A stretch of 64,000 nt of DNA from Pseudomonas oryzihabitans (GCF_001518815.1 NZ_CP013987.1:3556501-3620500); one strand, 5' to 3'. Counted from the stretch's first letter, positions 1 to 8,700 are shown. Translations and numbers: made by a program. The notes: generated from the sequence alone by a model not told the origin.

Positions 1-1
1 G

Positions 2-922
2 ATGGTCGTCTGTTGGGGTGGTCACTCCATCAGCACCGAAGAATACAAGTACACCAAGAAGGTCGGTCACGAACTCGGCCTGCGCAGCCTGGACATCTGC
101 ACCGGCTGCGGCCCGGGCGTGATGAAGGGGCCGATGAAGGGCGCCACCATCGCCCACGCCAAGCAGCGCATCCAAGGTGGTCGCTACCTGGGCCTTACCG
201 AGCCGGGCATCATCGCCGCCGAGGCGCCCAACCCCATCGTCAACGAACTGGTGATCCTGCCGGACATCGAGAAACGCCTGGAGGCCTTCGTCCGCGCGGG
301 CCATGGCATCATCATCTTCCCGGGCGGCGCCGGCACGGCGGAGGAGTTCCTCTACCTGCTGGGTATCCTCATGCACCCGGACAACAAGGACATCCCCTTC
401 CCGGTGGTGCTCACCGGGCCGCAGAGCGCCGCGCCCTACCTGGAGCAGCTGCACGCCTTCATCGGCGCCACCCTGGGCGAAGCCGCCCAGCGCCACTACC
501 AGATCGTGGTCAACGATCCGGTCGAGGTGGCCCGGCAGATGGCCCAGGGCCTCAAGGCGGTCAAGCAGTTCCGCCGCGAGCGTCACGATGCCTTCCACTT
601 CAACTGGTTGCTGCGCATCGAGGAAGGCTTCCAGCGTCCTTTCGATCCCACTCACGAGAACATGGCGGCTCTGCAACTGACCCATGCCGTACCGCCCCAC
701 GAACTGGCGGCCAACCTGCGGCGCGCCTTTTCCGGCATCGTCGCGGGCAACGTCAAGGCCAAGGGCATCCAGTTGATCGAGGAACGCGGGCCTTACGAGA
801 TCCATGGCGATCCCGACATCATGCGCCCGCTGGACCGGCTGCTGCAGGCCTTCGTCGAGCAGCACCGCATGAAGCTACCGGGCGGCGCGGCCTACGAGCC
901 CTGCTACCGCGTGGTCAGCTGA
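2..922 (+). CDS. ppnN: Pyrimidine/purine nucleotide 5'-monophosphate nucleosidase PpnN, 5'-truncated by window edge
   Basis: The visible 306 residues belong to a LOG-family nucleosidase that splits nucleoside monophosphates into base and ribose 5-phosphate in the cytoplasm. The diagnostic PGGAGTAEE motif lies at visible residues 107-115, preceded by the [12 protein letters not shown] loop (37-48). The long C-terminal extension after the Rossmann core (about residue 180 on) separates PpnN from short cytokinin-type LOG proteins. Family members are about 450 residues, so roughly a third of the N-terminus lies outside the window; the first in-frame ATG at base 2 is an internal Met, not the start. 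A terminator follows 11 bp after the stop. The family assignment is firm; (p)ppGpp control, known for E. coli PpnN, cannot be judged because the N-terminal region is missing. Confidence 0.9.
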   Translation: MVVCWGGHSISTEEYKYTKKVGHELGLRSLDICTGCGPGVMKGPMKGATIAHAKQRIQGGRYLGLTEPGIIAAEAPNPIVNELVILPDIEKRLEAFVRAGHGIIIFPGGAGTAEEFLYLLGILMHPDNKDIPFPVVLTGPQSAAPYLEQLHAFIGATLGEAAQRHYQIVVNDPVEVARQMAQGLKAVKQFRRERHDAFHFNWLLRIEEGFQRPFDPTHENMAALQLTHAVPPHELAANLRRAFSGIVAGNVKAKGIQLIEERGPYEIHGDPDIMRPLDRLLQAFVEQHRMKLPGGAAYEPCYRVVS

Positions 923-933
923 ATCCTTTCACG

Positions 934-955
934 CCGGTCTTTTCGGCCGGTTTTT
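934..955 (+). terminator. Rho-independent terminator of ppnN
   Basis: A 6-bp stem (CCGGTC/GGCCGG with one T-G wobble) and a TTTTC loop are followed directly by five T residues. It begins 12 bp after the ppnN stop codon. Confidence 0.7.
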
Positions 956-1143
956 CCCGCACTCGACCGTTCGTCATCACCCCGCTCGACGAACGGTCGC
1001 TTTGCCGGCCAAGTGCCATCACAAAGTCGCTAGCTAGCTATCTAGAGCGCTCCGCCTTGCTCGACCGGCGCGTTTCCAACGCCCCCTGCCTGCTTGGAAA
1101 AAAACCTCGCGCGCTAACTGCCTGGGTGTGCGTTAAAGCCCCT

Positions 1144-1235
1144 CTTCACCGCGCCGATAGGGCAAGGCAAGCTAAACCCAAAGCGGCGACTGCCGTGGTG
1201 AAGACTGCCCGGATCGACGAGCTCCGGTCGGGCAG
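1144..1235 (+). promoter_or_regulatory. Candidate structured 5' leader of the MHYT-GGDEF-EAL gene
   Basis: The 354-bp gap 923-1276 holds no gene. Its distal part can fold. CTTCACC at 1144-1150 pairs with GGTGAAG at 1197-1203, enclosing a 46-nt purine-rich loop. CTGCCCG at 1205-1211 pairs with CGGGCAG at 1229-1235, with further GGA/TCC pairing inside. No T-tract follows, so it is not a simple terminator. The second hairpin ends about 40 bp before the ATG. I do not recognise a known riboswitch core, and the c-di-GMP-I consensus does not fit. Whether it is transcribed is unknown. Confidence 0.35.
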
Positions 1236-1276
1236 CCTTCGTTCAGTCGCGCTGGATTTCCTGCCGAGGCAACGGA

Positions 1277-3502
1277 ATGAACAACTGGTTGGGACTCGAC
1301 TTTCTCGTCGCCCCTCTCACCCAAGACCAGGTGCACCTGCACGGCCAGCATGACGCCTGGTTGGTGGCGCTCGCCTACCTGGTCGCGGTCAGCGCCTGCT
1401 ATGTCACCCTGGTGTTCGCCGAGCGCATCGGCCAGACCCGTACCATGGCCCGGCGACGTGCCTGGAGCCTGATGGGCGCCCTGAGTTTCGGCTTCGGCGT
1501 CTGGGGCATGCACTTCATCGCCATGCTGGCCTTCACCGTGCCTACCCGGGTGCATTACGACCTCTTCGTCACCCTGGCCTCGCTGCTGATCGTGGTGCTG
1601 GCCGGCCTCATGGCCATGCCCGCCCTCAGCCAGCCCGACCTTACCCTCGGCCAGCGGCTCAAGGCCGGTCTGGTGCTGAGCGTGGGCATCGTGCTCATGC
1701 ACTACACCGGCATGGCCGCCGCCCATACCGAAGCGGTGGTGCTCTATCGTCCGGCGCCCTTCCTGCTGTCGATCGCCATCGCCGTGGGCGCCAGCTTCGC
1801 CGCCCTGCAACTGATCCAGATCTTTCGTCGCCACTACACTGGCATCTACCGCTGGCTGCGCATGGCCACCGCCCTGGTGATGGGCCTGGCCATCGCCGCC
1901 ATGCACTTCACCGGCATGTGGTCCATGGTGCTGATCGCGCCCGCCCAGGCCGAGGGGCCGCTACAAGGGGCCAGCAATTCCTGGCAGCTCGGCGTGGGCA
2001 TCGCCATCATCGCCCTGCTGCTGGTGATAGGTGGCCTGGGCGCAGCCTGGGCGGATCGCCAGCTACAGCGCAAGGAAAACGACCTGGAGCGGGTCAACTC
2101 CCTGGTCGGCCAGCTCGACGAAGCCCGGGCCTCACTGCAGCAGGCGGCGCACTACGACCCTCTCACCGACCTGCACAATCGGCGCTCCTTCAACCAGGCC
2201 TTCGCCGAGATTCTCGACCGCCATGCCCAGCAGAATCGCAGCCTGGCGGTGATGTTTCTCGACATCGATCACTTCAAGCGCATCAATGACAGCCTCGGTC
2301 ACGACGCTGGCGACCAGTTGCTGGTGGCCATGGCCAAGACCATCCGCGACGCGGTCCGCGACGGTGACCTGGTAGCCCGCTTTGGTGGTGACGAATTCTG
2401 CATCCTGGCCAGCCTCGCCGGGCCGGACGAGGCACGCCATCTCGCCCAGCGCATCCTGGAGCGACTGCGCAATCCGATCACCATCGGCAGCCGCCCGCTG
2501 GTGATGACCACCAGCATCGGCATCAGCCTCTATCCCCGCGACGGTGGCTGTTGCGAAGAGCTGCTCAAGAGCGCGGACCTGGCGCTCTATCTGTCCAAGG
2601 GTAACGGGCGCAACACCTACAGCTTCTTCGACGAGACCCTGCGCGAGAAGATCTCGCTGCAACTGGAGCTGGAGGCCGAACTGCGTGAGGCACTGGTCGA
2701 GGAGCGCGGTCTGCAGCTCTACTACCAGCCGATCCTCGACGTCGCCAGCGGCCACCTGGACAAGGCCGAAGCCCTGATTCGCTGGGATCATCCCCGCCTT
2801 GGCCTGCTGGCGCCCAACTTCTTTCTTGGCGTCGCCGAGGCCAATGGCTTCATCGAGGAGCTGGATGCCTGGGTACTCAAGCGTGCCTGCCGGGACCTTG
2901 CCGACCTGACCGCCGCGGGGCTCACCGACCTGCGCATCGCGGTCAACTGCTCGGCCCTGAGCCTGAGCAACGACGCCCTGCCCGGCCAGATCGCCTGGCG
3001 CCTGGACGATCACCGGTTGTCACCACGACGACTGGAGCTGGAGGTGACCGAGAACGCCCTGGTCAAGAATGTCCAGCCCACCGCCGAGTTGCTGCAACGC
3101 ATCCGCGACCTGGGCGTGACGGTATCCATCGACGATTTCGGCACCGGTTATTCGTCGTTGGCCTATCTCAAGCGCCTGCCCATCGACACCGTGAAGATCG
3201 ACCGTTCCTTCATCACCGGGCTGGTCGAGGGCAATGCCGACCACCAGATCGTCCAGGCCATCATCGGCATGGCTCGGCCACTCAAGCTCAAGGTCACCGC
3301 CGAGGGTGTCGAACACCTGGAGCAACTGCGCCTGCTGTGCGCCCTGGGCTGCGATTTCATCCAGGGCTATCACATCAGCCGGCCGGTACCCTTGGCCCAG
3401 GTACCCGAGGTGATCGCGCGCTATGCTAGCGGGATCTGTCCGCTAGAGGCCGCTGCCGAGGCCGGGGCGGACGCCCTGGCCCTGGCAAAGGCGCTCGGCT
3501 AG
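1277..3502 (+). CDS. Membrane MHYT-GGDEF-EAL bifunctional diguanylate cyclase/phosphodiesterase (MucR-like)
   Basis: This inner-membrane c-di-GMP enzyme has 741 residues. The N-terminal 260 residues form the MHYT sensor module, with three MH-[YF] repeats (MHFI near 79, MHYT 141-144, MHFT 209-212) thought to bind a metal that senses O2, CO or NO. The GGDEF domain has an intact catalytic GGDEF (370-374) and an inhibitory I-site RDGD (361-364), five residues upstream as expected. The EAL domain has EAL at 498-500 plus the downstream DDFGTGYSS and KIDRSF motifs, so both activities look intact. Architecture and length match P. aeruginosa MucR (linked to alginate) and NbdA; I cannot tell which is the orthologue. 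A GAGG stretch lies just before the ATG. Its stop codon shares the tetranucleotide CTAG with that of the convergent next gene. Confidence 0.92.
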   Translation: MNNWLGLDFLVAPLTQDQVHLHGQHDAWLVALAYLVAVSACYVTLVFAERIGQTRTMARRRAWSLMGALSFGFGVWGMHFIAMLAFTVPTRVHYDLFVTLASLLIVVLAGLMAMPALSQPDLTLGQRLKAGLVLSVGIVLMHYTGMAAAHTEAVVLYRPAPFLLSIAIAVGASFAALQLIQIFRRHYTGIYRWLRMATALVMGLAIAAMHFTGMWSMVLIAPAQAEGPLQGASNSWQLGVGIAIIALLLVIGGLGAAWADRQLQRKENDLERVNSLVGQLDEARASLQQAAHYDPLTDLHNRRSFNQAFAEILDRHAQQNRSLAVMFLDIDHFKRINDSLGHDAGDQLLVAMAKTIRDAVRDGDLVARFGGDEFCILASLAGPDEARHLAQRILERLRNPITIGSRPLVMTTSIGISLYPRDGGCCEELLKSADLALYLSKGNGRNTYSFFDETLREKISLQLELEAELREALVEERGLQLYYQPILDVASGHLDKAEALIRWDHPRLGLLAPNFFLGVAEANGFIEELDAWVLKRACRDLADLTAAGLTDLRIAVNCSALSLSNDALPGQIAWRLDDHRLSPRRLELEVTENALVKNVQPTAELLQRIRDLGVTVSIDDFGTGYSSLAYLKRLPIDTVKIDRSFITGLVEGNADHQIVQAIIGMARPLKLKVTAEGVEHLEQLRLLCALGCDFIQGYHISRPVPLAQVPEVIARYASGICPLEAAAEAGADALALAKALG

Positions 3503-4185
3503 GCGCGACGATAACGCAGCCAGACGCTGCCATCGTCCTGGGCCTCGGCCGCGTCCAGCTTGAGGTACAGCGGCTGCTGCCAGACCTGCTCGGCGATTTC
3601 AAAGGACGCCGGGTGCGCGCCGCGACCATCCACCAGCGGGATGATCAGCACGCTGATCTCGTCTACCAGGCCGGCGGCGACAAAGGAGCCGCTGACGTGG
3701 GGACCGCCCTCCACCACCAGCCGCTCGATGCCCAGCTCGGTGTTGAGCAGTTCCAGCACCGCCGCCAGGTCCAGCTCCTGCTTGCCGCCGAAGACATAGG
3801 AGGCACCGATGCTCTGCAGATGCGCCAGGTAATCGTCGCTCACCGCTTCGGAGAGCACCGCCACCACGTGGGAATCCAGCGCCTCGTTCTTTTTCCAGGC
3901 CACCTTGCCCTGGGGATCGATGGCGATGGCGTACTTGCCGGCGTCGCGCCTGGCGAAATGGTGGATGCGCGGGATGGGCGCCTGGGCGACGCCCGTGGGA
4001 TAACCCTCGCCGTGGGCGATCTCTTCCATGGTCACCCGGCCGCAGGCCCAGGCATCGAAGTCGAAGCGCTCGGCCAGGCGCTCGTAGGTCGTATCGGCCT
4101 GTTTCTTGAGGGTACGGTCCCAGCCGTCGGTGAGGGCGTGACCATCGACCGACGACATCATATGGCAGATCACATAGGGCTTCAT
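3499..4185 (-). CDS. RibD C-terminal-type / dihydrofolate-reductase-family protein
   Basis: This 228-residue protein begins MKPYVICHMMSSVDGH, the typical opening of RibD reductase-domain (DHFR-like fold) proteins that use NAD(P)H. The VVEGGPHVSGSF segment is the conserved GG nucleotide-binding motif of the family, and the protein ends after a final beta strand (SVWLRYRRA). The start was placed at 4185 because GGGAGC precedes that ATG and the domain begins there; an in-frame Met 90 bp upstream would add a non-conserved extension. No deaminase domain and no other riboflavin genes are adjacent, so the substrate is unknown. The tail-to-tail neighbour overlaps it by 4 bp. Confidence 0.8.
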   Translation of the reverse strand: MKPYVICHMMSSVDGHALTDGWDRTLKKQADTTYERLAERFDFDAWACGRVTMEEIAHGEGYPTGVAQAPIPRIHHFARRDAGKYAIAIDPQGKVAWKKNEALDSHVVAVLSEAVSDDYLAHLQSIGASYVFGGKQELDLAAVLELLNTELGIERLVVEGGPHVSGSFVAAGLVDEISVLIIPLVDGRGAHPASFEIAEQVWQQPLYLKLDAAEAQDDGSVWLRYRRA

Positions 4186-4281
4186 GGGGGCTCCCGGCAA
4201 TGGCGTGTCGCCATGACACGTCCTGCAGAAACCGACCGACCCGGCGTCGGCGGAGTTCAGCCCAGCTGGCTGCACACATGA

Positions 4282-4305
4282 AAAACCCGCCGGAGGGCGG
4301 GTTTT
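4282..4305 (-). terminator. Intrinsic terminator of fpr
   Basis: Perfect 10-bp stem AAAACCCGCC/GGCGGGTTTT with a 4-nt loop. Read on the minus strand it ends in a T-run. It sits 16 bp beyond the fpr stop codon. Confidence 0.85.
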
Positions 4306-4321
4306 CGTGGAGCTTGCGGCG

Positions 4322-5101
4322 TTACTTCTCGACGAAGGCGCGCTCGATCAGGTAGTCGCCCGGATCGCCCATGCGCGGCGAGATGGTCAGGCCGAATTCG
4401 TTCAGCACGGCGCTGGTCTCGTCCAGCATGCTCGGGCTGCCGCAGATCATGGCGCGGTCGTCCTGCGGATTGATCGGCGGCAGGCCGATGTCCGCGAACA
4501 GCTTGCCGCTGCGCATAAGGTCGGTCTGACGACCCTGGTTGCGGAATTCCTCTCGGGTGACCAGGGGATAGTAGATCAGCTTCTCGCGGACCAGGTCGCC
4601 GATGAATTCGTGCTCCGGCAGGGTCTTGGTGATGAAGTCGGCATAGGCCAGCTCGTTCACGTAGCGCACGCCGTGGACCAGGATCACCTTTTCGAAGCGC
4701 TCGTAGGTTTCCGGATCCTGGATGGTGCTCAGGAAGGGCGCCATGCCGGTGCCGGTGCTCAGCAGATAGAGGTGCTTGGCGGGCTTGAGGTCACTGAGGA
4801 TCAGGGTGCCGGTGGGCTTGCGGCTGACCATCAGGTTGTCGCCTTCCTTGAGGTGCTGCAGGCGCGAGGTCAGGGGGCCGTCCGGCACCTTGATGCTGAA
4901 GAACTCCAGGTGCTCTTCGTAGTTGGGGCTGGCGATGCTGTAGGCACGCATCAGCGGACGACCACCTTCGGTCTCCAGGCCGATCATCACGAACTGACCG
5001 TTCTCGAAACGCAGGCCCGCATTGCGGGTGGTCTTGAAGCTGAACAGGGTGTCGTTCCAGTGATGAACGCTCAGGACGCGCTCGGTGTACAGGTTGCTCA
5101 T
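4322..5101 (-). CDS. fpr: Ferredoxin--NADP+ reductase
   Basis: This 259-residue FAD enzyme moves electrons between NADPH and ferredoxin/flavodoxin and supports Fe-S repair and oxidative-stress defence. The FAD-binding motif RAYSIASP is in the first third, and the NADP-binding LLSTGTGMAPF and CGSPSML motifs follow. It ends in VEK, the C-terminus typical of the bacterial subclass of Pseudomonas FNRs. It is divergently transcribed from the LysR regulator finR, the arrangement in which FinR activates fpr in P. putida (established for that species; inferred here). TGGAG lies 7 bp before the ATG. Confidence 0.95.
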   Translation of the reverse strand: MSNLYTERVLSVHHWNDTLFSFKTTRNAGLRFENGQFVMIGLETEGGRPLMRAYSIASPNYEEHLEFFSIKVPDGPLTSRLQHLKEGDNLMVSRKPTGTLILSDLKPAKHLYLLSTGTGMAPFLSTIQDPETYERFEKVILVHGVRYVNELAYADFITKTLPEHEFIGDLVREKLIYYPLVTREEFRNQGRQTDLMRSGKLFADIGLPPINPQDDRAMICGSPSMLDETSAVLNEFGLTISPRMGDPGDYLIERAFVEK

Positions 5102-5221
5102 CGATGACTCCAGGAAAAATCGGTACAGCCCGGGGCTGGATAGAAATTGCGCGACAGTTTATAGAGGGGGAAAATATCCGTGAAATGAATAATTCGAATA
5201 TAGGTTATCCAAAAGGCAGAT
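5102..5221 (+). promoter_or_regulatory. fpr-finR divergent promoter/operator region
   Basis: This 120-bp intergenic region is AT-rich against a GC-rich background. It contains the palindrome ATTCGAAT (5192-5199), a plausible centre for a LysR T-N11-A site. On the minus strand TATAAA, 16 bp from TTTCAC, is a candidate fpr promoter. Binding is inferred from the LysR/target layout only. Confidence 0.5.
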
Positions 5222-6154
5222 ATGAGATTCACGTTGCGTCAACTCGAGGTCTTCGTCGCCGTGGCCCGCCAGGAAAGCGTTTCCCGGGCGGCCGAGGCGC
5301 TCAGTCTGTCGCAGTCGGCCACCAGTACCGCCCTGGGCGAACTGGAACGGCAATTCGACTGCCGGGTGTTCGACCGCGCCGGCAAGCGTTTGACACTCAA
5401 CGCCCTGGGTCGTCAGCTGCTGCCCAAGGCGGTGGCCCTGCTGGACCGCAGCGCCGAGGTGGAGAATCTGCTGCGCGGCAAGACCGGCTTCGGCTCCCTG
5501 GAGGTCGGCGCCACCCTCACCATCGGCAACTACCTGGCCACCCTGCTGCTGGGCGACTTCATGCAGCGGCATCCCGATTGCCGGGTCCGCCTGCATGTGC
5601 ACAACACCGCCAGCGTGGTGCAGCGGATCGCCAACCATGACATCGACCTCGGCCTGATCGAGGGCGATTGCCAGCACCCGGACCTGGAGGTGCAGCCCTG
5701 GATCGAGGATGAACTGGTGGTGTTCTGCGCGCCCGGACACACCCTGGCGGGTACCCAGGCCGCGCAGGCCGAGTTGGAAGCCCAGGCCTGGATCCTGCGC
5801 GAACAGGGCTCCGGTACCCGGCTGACCTTCGACCAGGCCATGCGCCATCATGCCCAGCCACTGGACGTACGCCTGGAGCTGGAGCACACCGAGGCCATCT
5901 TGCGGGCGGTGGAATCGGGGCTGGGTATCGGTTGCCTGTCACGGCTGGCGCTGCGCGACGCCTTCGCCCGCGGCACCCTGGTACCCATCGAGACCCCGAC
6001 GCTGGATCTGCGCCGGCAATTCTGTTTCATCTGGCACAAGCAGAAGTACCAGACCGGGGCCATGGTCGAATTCCTCGACCTCTGCCGGCAGCTGACCCTG
6101 GGCCTGAGCCGCAGCGATCAGATCGACACCGCGCGGCCCCGGCCAGGGCGCTAG
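5222..6154 (+). CDS. finR: LysR-family transcriptional regulator FinR
   Basis: This 310-residue LysR-type regulator starts MRFTLRQLEVFVAVAR, with the winged HTH over about residues 1-60 (SVSRAAEALSLSQSATSTAL) and a type-2 periplasmic-binding-like effector domain from about 90. It is divergent from fpr with 120 bp between the starts. That is the arrangement of P. putida finR, whose product activates fpr under superoxide stress and has been linked to sulfite reductase expression. Autoregulation from the shared region is likely. Its TAG stop abuts the stop of the convergent downstream gene with no intervening base. Confidence 0.88.
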   Translation: MRFTLRQLEVFVAVARQESVSRAAEALSLSQSATSTALGELERQFDCRVFDRAGKRLTLNALGRQLLPKAVALLDRSAEVENLLRGKTGFGSLEVGATLTIGNYLATLLLGDFMQRHPDCRVRLHVHNTASVVQRIANHDIDLGLIEGDCQHPDLEVQPWIEDELVVFCAPGHTLAGTQAAQAELEAQAWILREQGSGTRLTFDQAMRHHAQPLDVRLELEHTEAILRAVESGLGIGCLSRLALRDAFARGTLVPIETPTLDLRRQFCFIWHKQKYQTGAMVEFLDLCRQLTLGLSRSDQIDTARPRPGR

Positions 6155-6592
6155 TTACTGGCCCTGGTAGATCCGGCGATTCTCCAGCTCCCGCTGCTCG
6201 TGGCGGCGGTGGGCGCGCAGCGCCAGCAGGGCGAGGATGCCGATGACCAGGCGATAGCCCTGGGAATAGAGGTCCAGCTCGGCGGTGGCCGACTCGCCCA
6301 GCACGCCGCTGATCAGGCGTACCACGAACAGCGTCAGCTGCACGAAGGCCACCAGTAGCAGGCCGGCCGACAGCCACTCCGCCCGGCGAAAGGCCAGCAC
6401 GGCGAACAGCGCCAGGGCGAACTGCATGCCGCCATACCAGACCCGCGCCTCGGCCACCGACGCCGAATCCATCAGCACCATGCCGCGGGCATTGGCCATC
6501 TCGTAGGGATAGAACCAGTGCGCCAGGGCGAGTCCAAACCAGACCAGGGCCTGCAGACCCAACACCAGACGTGCGAAGCTAAGCTCGGACAT
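6155..6592 (-). CDS. DUF4345-like small inner-membrane protein
   Basis: This 145-residue hydrophobic protein has four predicted membrane segments (near residues 5-25, 55-75, 80-105 and 115-135) and a charged C-terminal tail. The pattern, including a WFYP loop after the first helix, resembles DUF4345 proteins, whose function is unknown. The start at 6592 was chosen because AAGGAGAAA precedes it and the hydrophobic domain begins at once; upstream in-frame sequence is non-conserved and arginine/proline-rich. Confidence 0.72.
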   Translation of the reverse strand: MSELSFARLVLGLQALVWFGLALAHWFYPYEMANARGMVLMDSASVAEARVWYGGMQFALALFAVLAFRRAEWLSAGLLLVAFVQLTLFVVRLISGVLGESATAELDLYSQGYRLVIGILALLALRAHRRHEQRELENRRIYQGQ

Positions 6593-6968
6593 TCCCCGTT
6601 TCTCCTTGGGGCCAGAGGTGGATGACAGTCGCTCCAGTGTAGCCAGTGTGGTGTTCCAGAGGTTAACTGCACACTTTTTTGGCGGCGCCTTTTCGGCCGC
6701 AGCGGCGGACCGTCCTGGCGGCGTTGCCACTCCTCGCCATAGCCCTGCCATGACTCGTCGGGGCGCCTCGCCAATGCAAAATCACTCGCCAATTCTTGCG
6801 CGAACCGCTGAAACACCACACTAGCCGAGGCGCCCCGCGCAGGGAGCGATCCGCACTGCCGATGCAGACCGCCATATCCGGGTTAGGGTTCGCTCGAAGG
6901 GCTGGGGTAAGCTGCAGAGACTCTTCGTTTTCGGCTCGGATCGCGAGCCCGCTGCCCAGGTGACCGCC
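6593..6968. other. Intergenic region without a convincing gene
   Basis: 376 bp between two divergent genes. Short open frames exist on both strands, but none has a ribosome-binding site joined to a recognisable protein. A run of six T lies at about 6676-6681. No palindromic repeat of the families seen elsewhere in the window was found here. Confidence 0.5.
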
Positions 6969-7862
6969 ATGCCCGCCGCCTTGCCCGCCCAGCCGCCGCT
7001 GGTGCTGTCCATCCAGTCCCATGTCGCCTATGGCCACGTCGGCAACGCCGCCGCCACCCTGCCGCTGCAACTGCTCGGCCTGCAGCCAGTGGTGGTCAAC
7101 ACGGTGCAGTTCTCCAATCACACCGGCTACGGCGAGTTCAAGGGCCAGGTCTTTCCGCCCGAACACATCCACGACGTACTCGACGGCCTGCGCGCCCGCG
7201 GCGTCCTGGAGCGCTGCGTGGCGGTGCTTTCCGGCTACCTGGGCGACGCCGCCATCGGCGAGGTGATCCTCGGGGTGGTCCAGGAAATCCGCCGCCAGCG
7301 CAGCGACCTGCACTATCTCTGCGACCCGGTGATGGGCGACGTCGGCCGTGGCATCTTCGTCCGCCCCGGCATCCCCGATTTCCTGCGCCGCCGCGCCATC
7401 GAACAGGCCAGTCTGATCACCCCCAACCACTACGAATTCGAATTGCTGCACGGCCAGCCATTGGCGGATACCGCCGACGCCGTGAACGCCGCCCGCCTGC
7501 TGCTGGGGCGCCCGGGCCAACCAGGGCCGGCGACCATCGTCATCACCAGCCTGCGCACCCCGGACCTGCCCGCCGACGTCCTCAGCACCCTGGTGGTGGA
7601 GGCCGCGGATGCCTGGCTGGTACAGACGCCCTACCTGGACCTGCAACCACTGCCCAACGGCATGGGTGACGTCTTCTCGGCGGTGCTGCTCGGCCAGTTG
7701 CTGAACGGCCAATCGACGCCCGTGGCAGCCTCCCACGCGGTCAGCGCCCTCTACGCCCTGGTCGCCCGCACCGCTCCCGGCAGCCGCGACCTGCCCCTGA
7801 TCGCCGCCCGCGACCAGATCGTGCGTCCAAGCGAGCTGTTCGAGGCGCAACGGCTTTCGTAG
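6969..7862 (+). CDS. pdxY: Pyridoxal kinase PdxY
   Basis: This 297-residue ribokinase-fold enzyme phosphorylates pyridoxal to PLP in the salvage pathway. The N-terminus has [13 protein letters not shown], the characteristic PdxY/PdxK substrate loop. PNHYEFELL lies mid-protein and [10 protein letters not shown] near residue 225 supplies the catalytic Asp and anion hole. ATG 6969 was chosen because AGGTGA lies just upstream; a GTG nine bases earlier is the alternative. The last 12 coding bases before LS-stop and the TAG itself belong to a tandemly repeated unit that continues into the intergenic region (see findings). Confidence 0.93.
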   Translation: MPAALPAQPPLVLSIQSHVAYGHVGNAAATLPLQLLGLQPVVVNTVQFSNHTGYGEFKGQVFPPEHIHDVLDGLRARGVLERCVAVLSGYLGDAAIGEVILGVVQEIRRQRSDLHYLCDPVMGDVGRGIFVRPGIPDFLRRRAIEQASLITPNHYEFELLHGQPLADTADAVNAARLLLGRPGQPGPATIVITSLRTPDLPADVLSTLVVEAADAWLVQTPYLDLQPLPNGMGDVFSAVLLGQLLNGQSTPVAASHAVSALYALVARTAPGSRDLPLIAARDQIVRPSELFEAQRLS

Positions 7863-8197
7863 GTTGGGTTGAGCGTTAGCGAAGCCCAAGGGCGTCACGT
7901 TCGAGCCTGCCTGTTGGGCTTCGACGACGGAGCCGTCTCAACCCAACCTACGGCCAGTGGTTCGAGGCGCAATGTCGTGCGTAGGTTGGGTTGAGCGTTA
8001 GCGAAGCCCAACGGTGCCACGTTTGCAGCGCTCTGTTGGGCTTCGACGATGGAGCCGTCTCAACCCAACCTACGGCCAGTGGTTCGAGGCGCAATGTCGT
8101 GCGTAGGTTGGGCTGAGCGTCAGCGAAGCCCAACGGTGCCAGGCTCGACCTTGCTCTGTTGGGCTTCGACGATGGAGCCGTCTCAGCCCAACCTACG
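7859..8197. repeat. Three tandem copies of a long palindromic repeat (family A, period 122 bp)
   Basis: Copies begin at 7859, 7981 and 8103. Each is about 94 bp, starts GTAGGTTGGG(T/C)TGAGCG and ends in the reverse complement CAACCCAACCTACG, so each can form a long hairpin, with inner arms AGCGAAGCCCAA and TTGGGCTTCG. The 28-bp spacers contain TTCGAGGCGCAA, identical to the end of pdxY coding sequence, at the same distance from GTAGGTTGGG as in pdxY. The first copy supplies the pdxY stop codon. Confidence 0.92.
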
Positions 8198-8222
8198 GGC
8201 GACCCTTCCTGCGCCATACCGC

Positions 8223-8256
8223 CCCCTCTCCCCTCGGGAGAGGGCTGGGGTGAGGG
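8223..8256. repeat. Short palindromic repeat, family B
   Basis: Imperfect hairpin CCCCTCTCCC...GGGAGAGGGCTGGGGTGAGGG. The same sequence recurs at 23.0, 23.3, 30.4-30.96, 34.96 and 35.1 kb. Here it lies just beyond the dksA2 stop and may act as its 3' end. Confidence 0.8.
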
Positions 8257-8275
8257 AAGCCCAGTCACCGCACCC

Positions 8276-8680
8276 TCACGATGACTGCATATGCCGCTCG
8301 CGCTGCTCCTGGCGTTCCTTGGCTTCGACGCCAAGGGTGGCGGTGGGTCTCAGCAGCAGTCGTGCCAGGCCGATGGGTTCGCCGGTATCCTGGCACCACC
8401 CATACTCATCACGGGCCAGGCGCTCCAGGGCCTCGTCGATCTTGTCCAGCAGCTTCTTCTCCCGCTCCAGCTGGCGCAGTTGCCATTGCCGCTGCTGCTC
8501 GGCGTTACCGACATCGGCCGGATCGCCGTGGGCGTCCATGCCACGCAGGTCTTCCACCTGCTCGTCGATCAGCCGCTGCAGATCGCCACGCTGGTCGAGC
8601 AGCAGCCGACGAAAGAAGTCGCGCTGGGCCTCGTTCATGTAGGCCGACTCGGGTTGGGCCAAGAGTTCTTCAGGGGTCAT
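8276..8680 (-). CDS. dksA2: Zinc-independent DksA paralogue DksA2
   Basis: This 134-residue RNA-polymerase secondary-channel factor works with ppGpp. It has the DksA layout: a long coiled coil (about 30-90) whose tip carries DPAD (53-56), then the C-terminal GWCQDTGEPIG region. Of the four cysteines that hold zinc in DksA only C96 remains; T99 and non-cysteine residues replace the others. P. aeruginosa DksA2 has the same trait and substitutes for DksA in zinc starvation. GAGGAG precedes the ATG. The promoter carries a perfect Zur-type palindrome, so repression in zinc-replete cells is expected. Confidence 0.9.
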   Translation of the reverse strand: MTPEELLAQPESAYMNEAQRDFFRRLLLDQRGDLQRLIDEQVEDLRGMDAHGDPADVGNAEQQRQWQLRQLEREKKLLDKIDEALERLARDEYGWCQDTGEPIGLARLLLRPTATLGVEAKERQEQRERHMQSS

Positions 8681-8700
8681 GCGACAGTGCTCCTCGATAC

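Noticed and set aside
1144-1235. c-di-GMP-I (GEMM) riboswitch before the MHYT-GGDEF-EAL gene
   Set aside because: A tempting match given the gene, but the conserved GEMM core and receptor order are not found; kept only as an unnamed structured leader.
6606-6824. Possible small gene in the DUF4345-pdxY gap
   Set aside because: No ribosome site, no conserved protein features and overlapping open frames on both strands; treated as non-coding.
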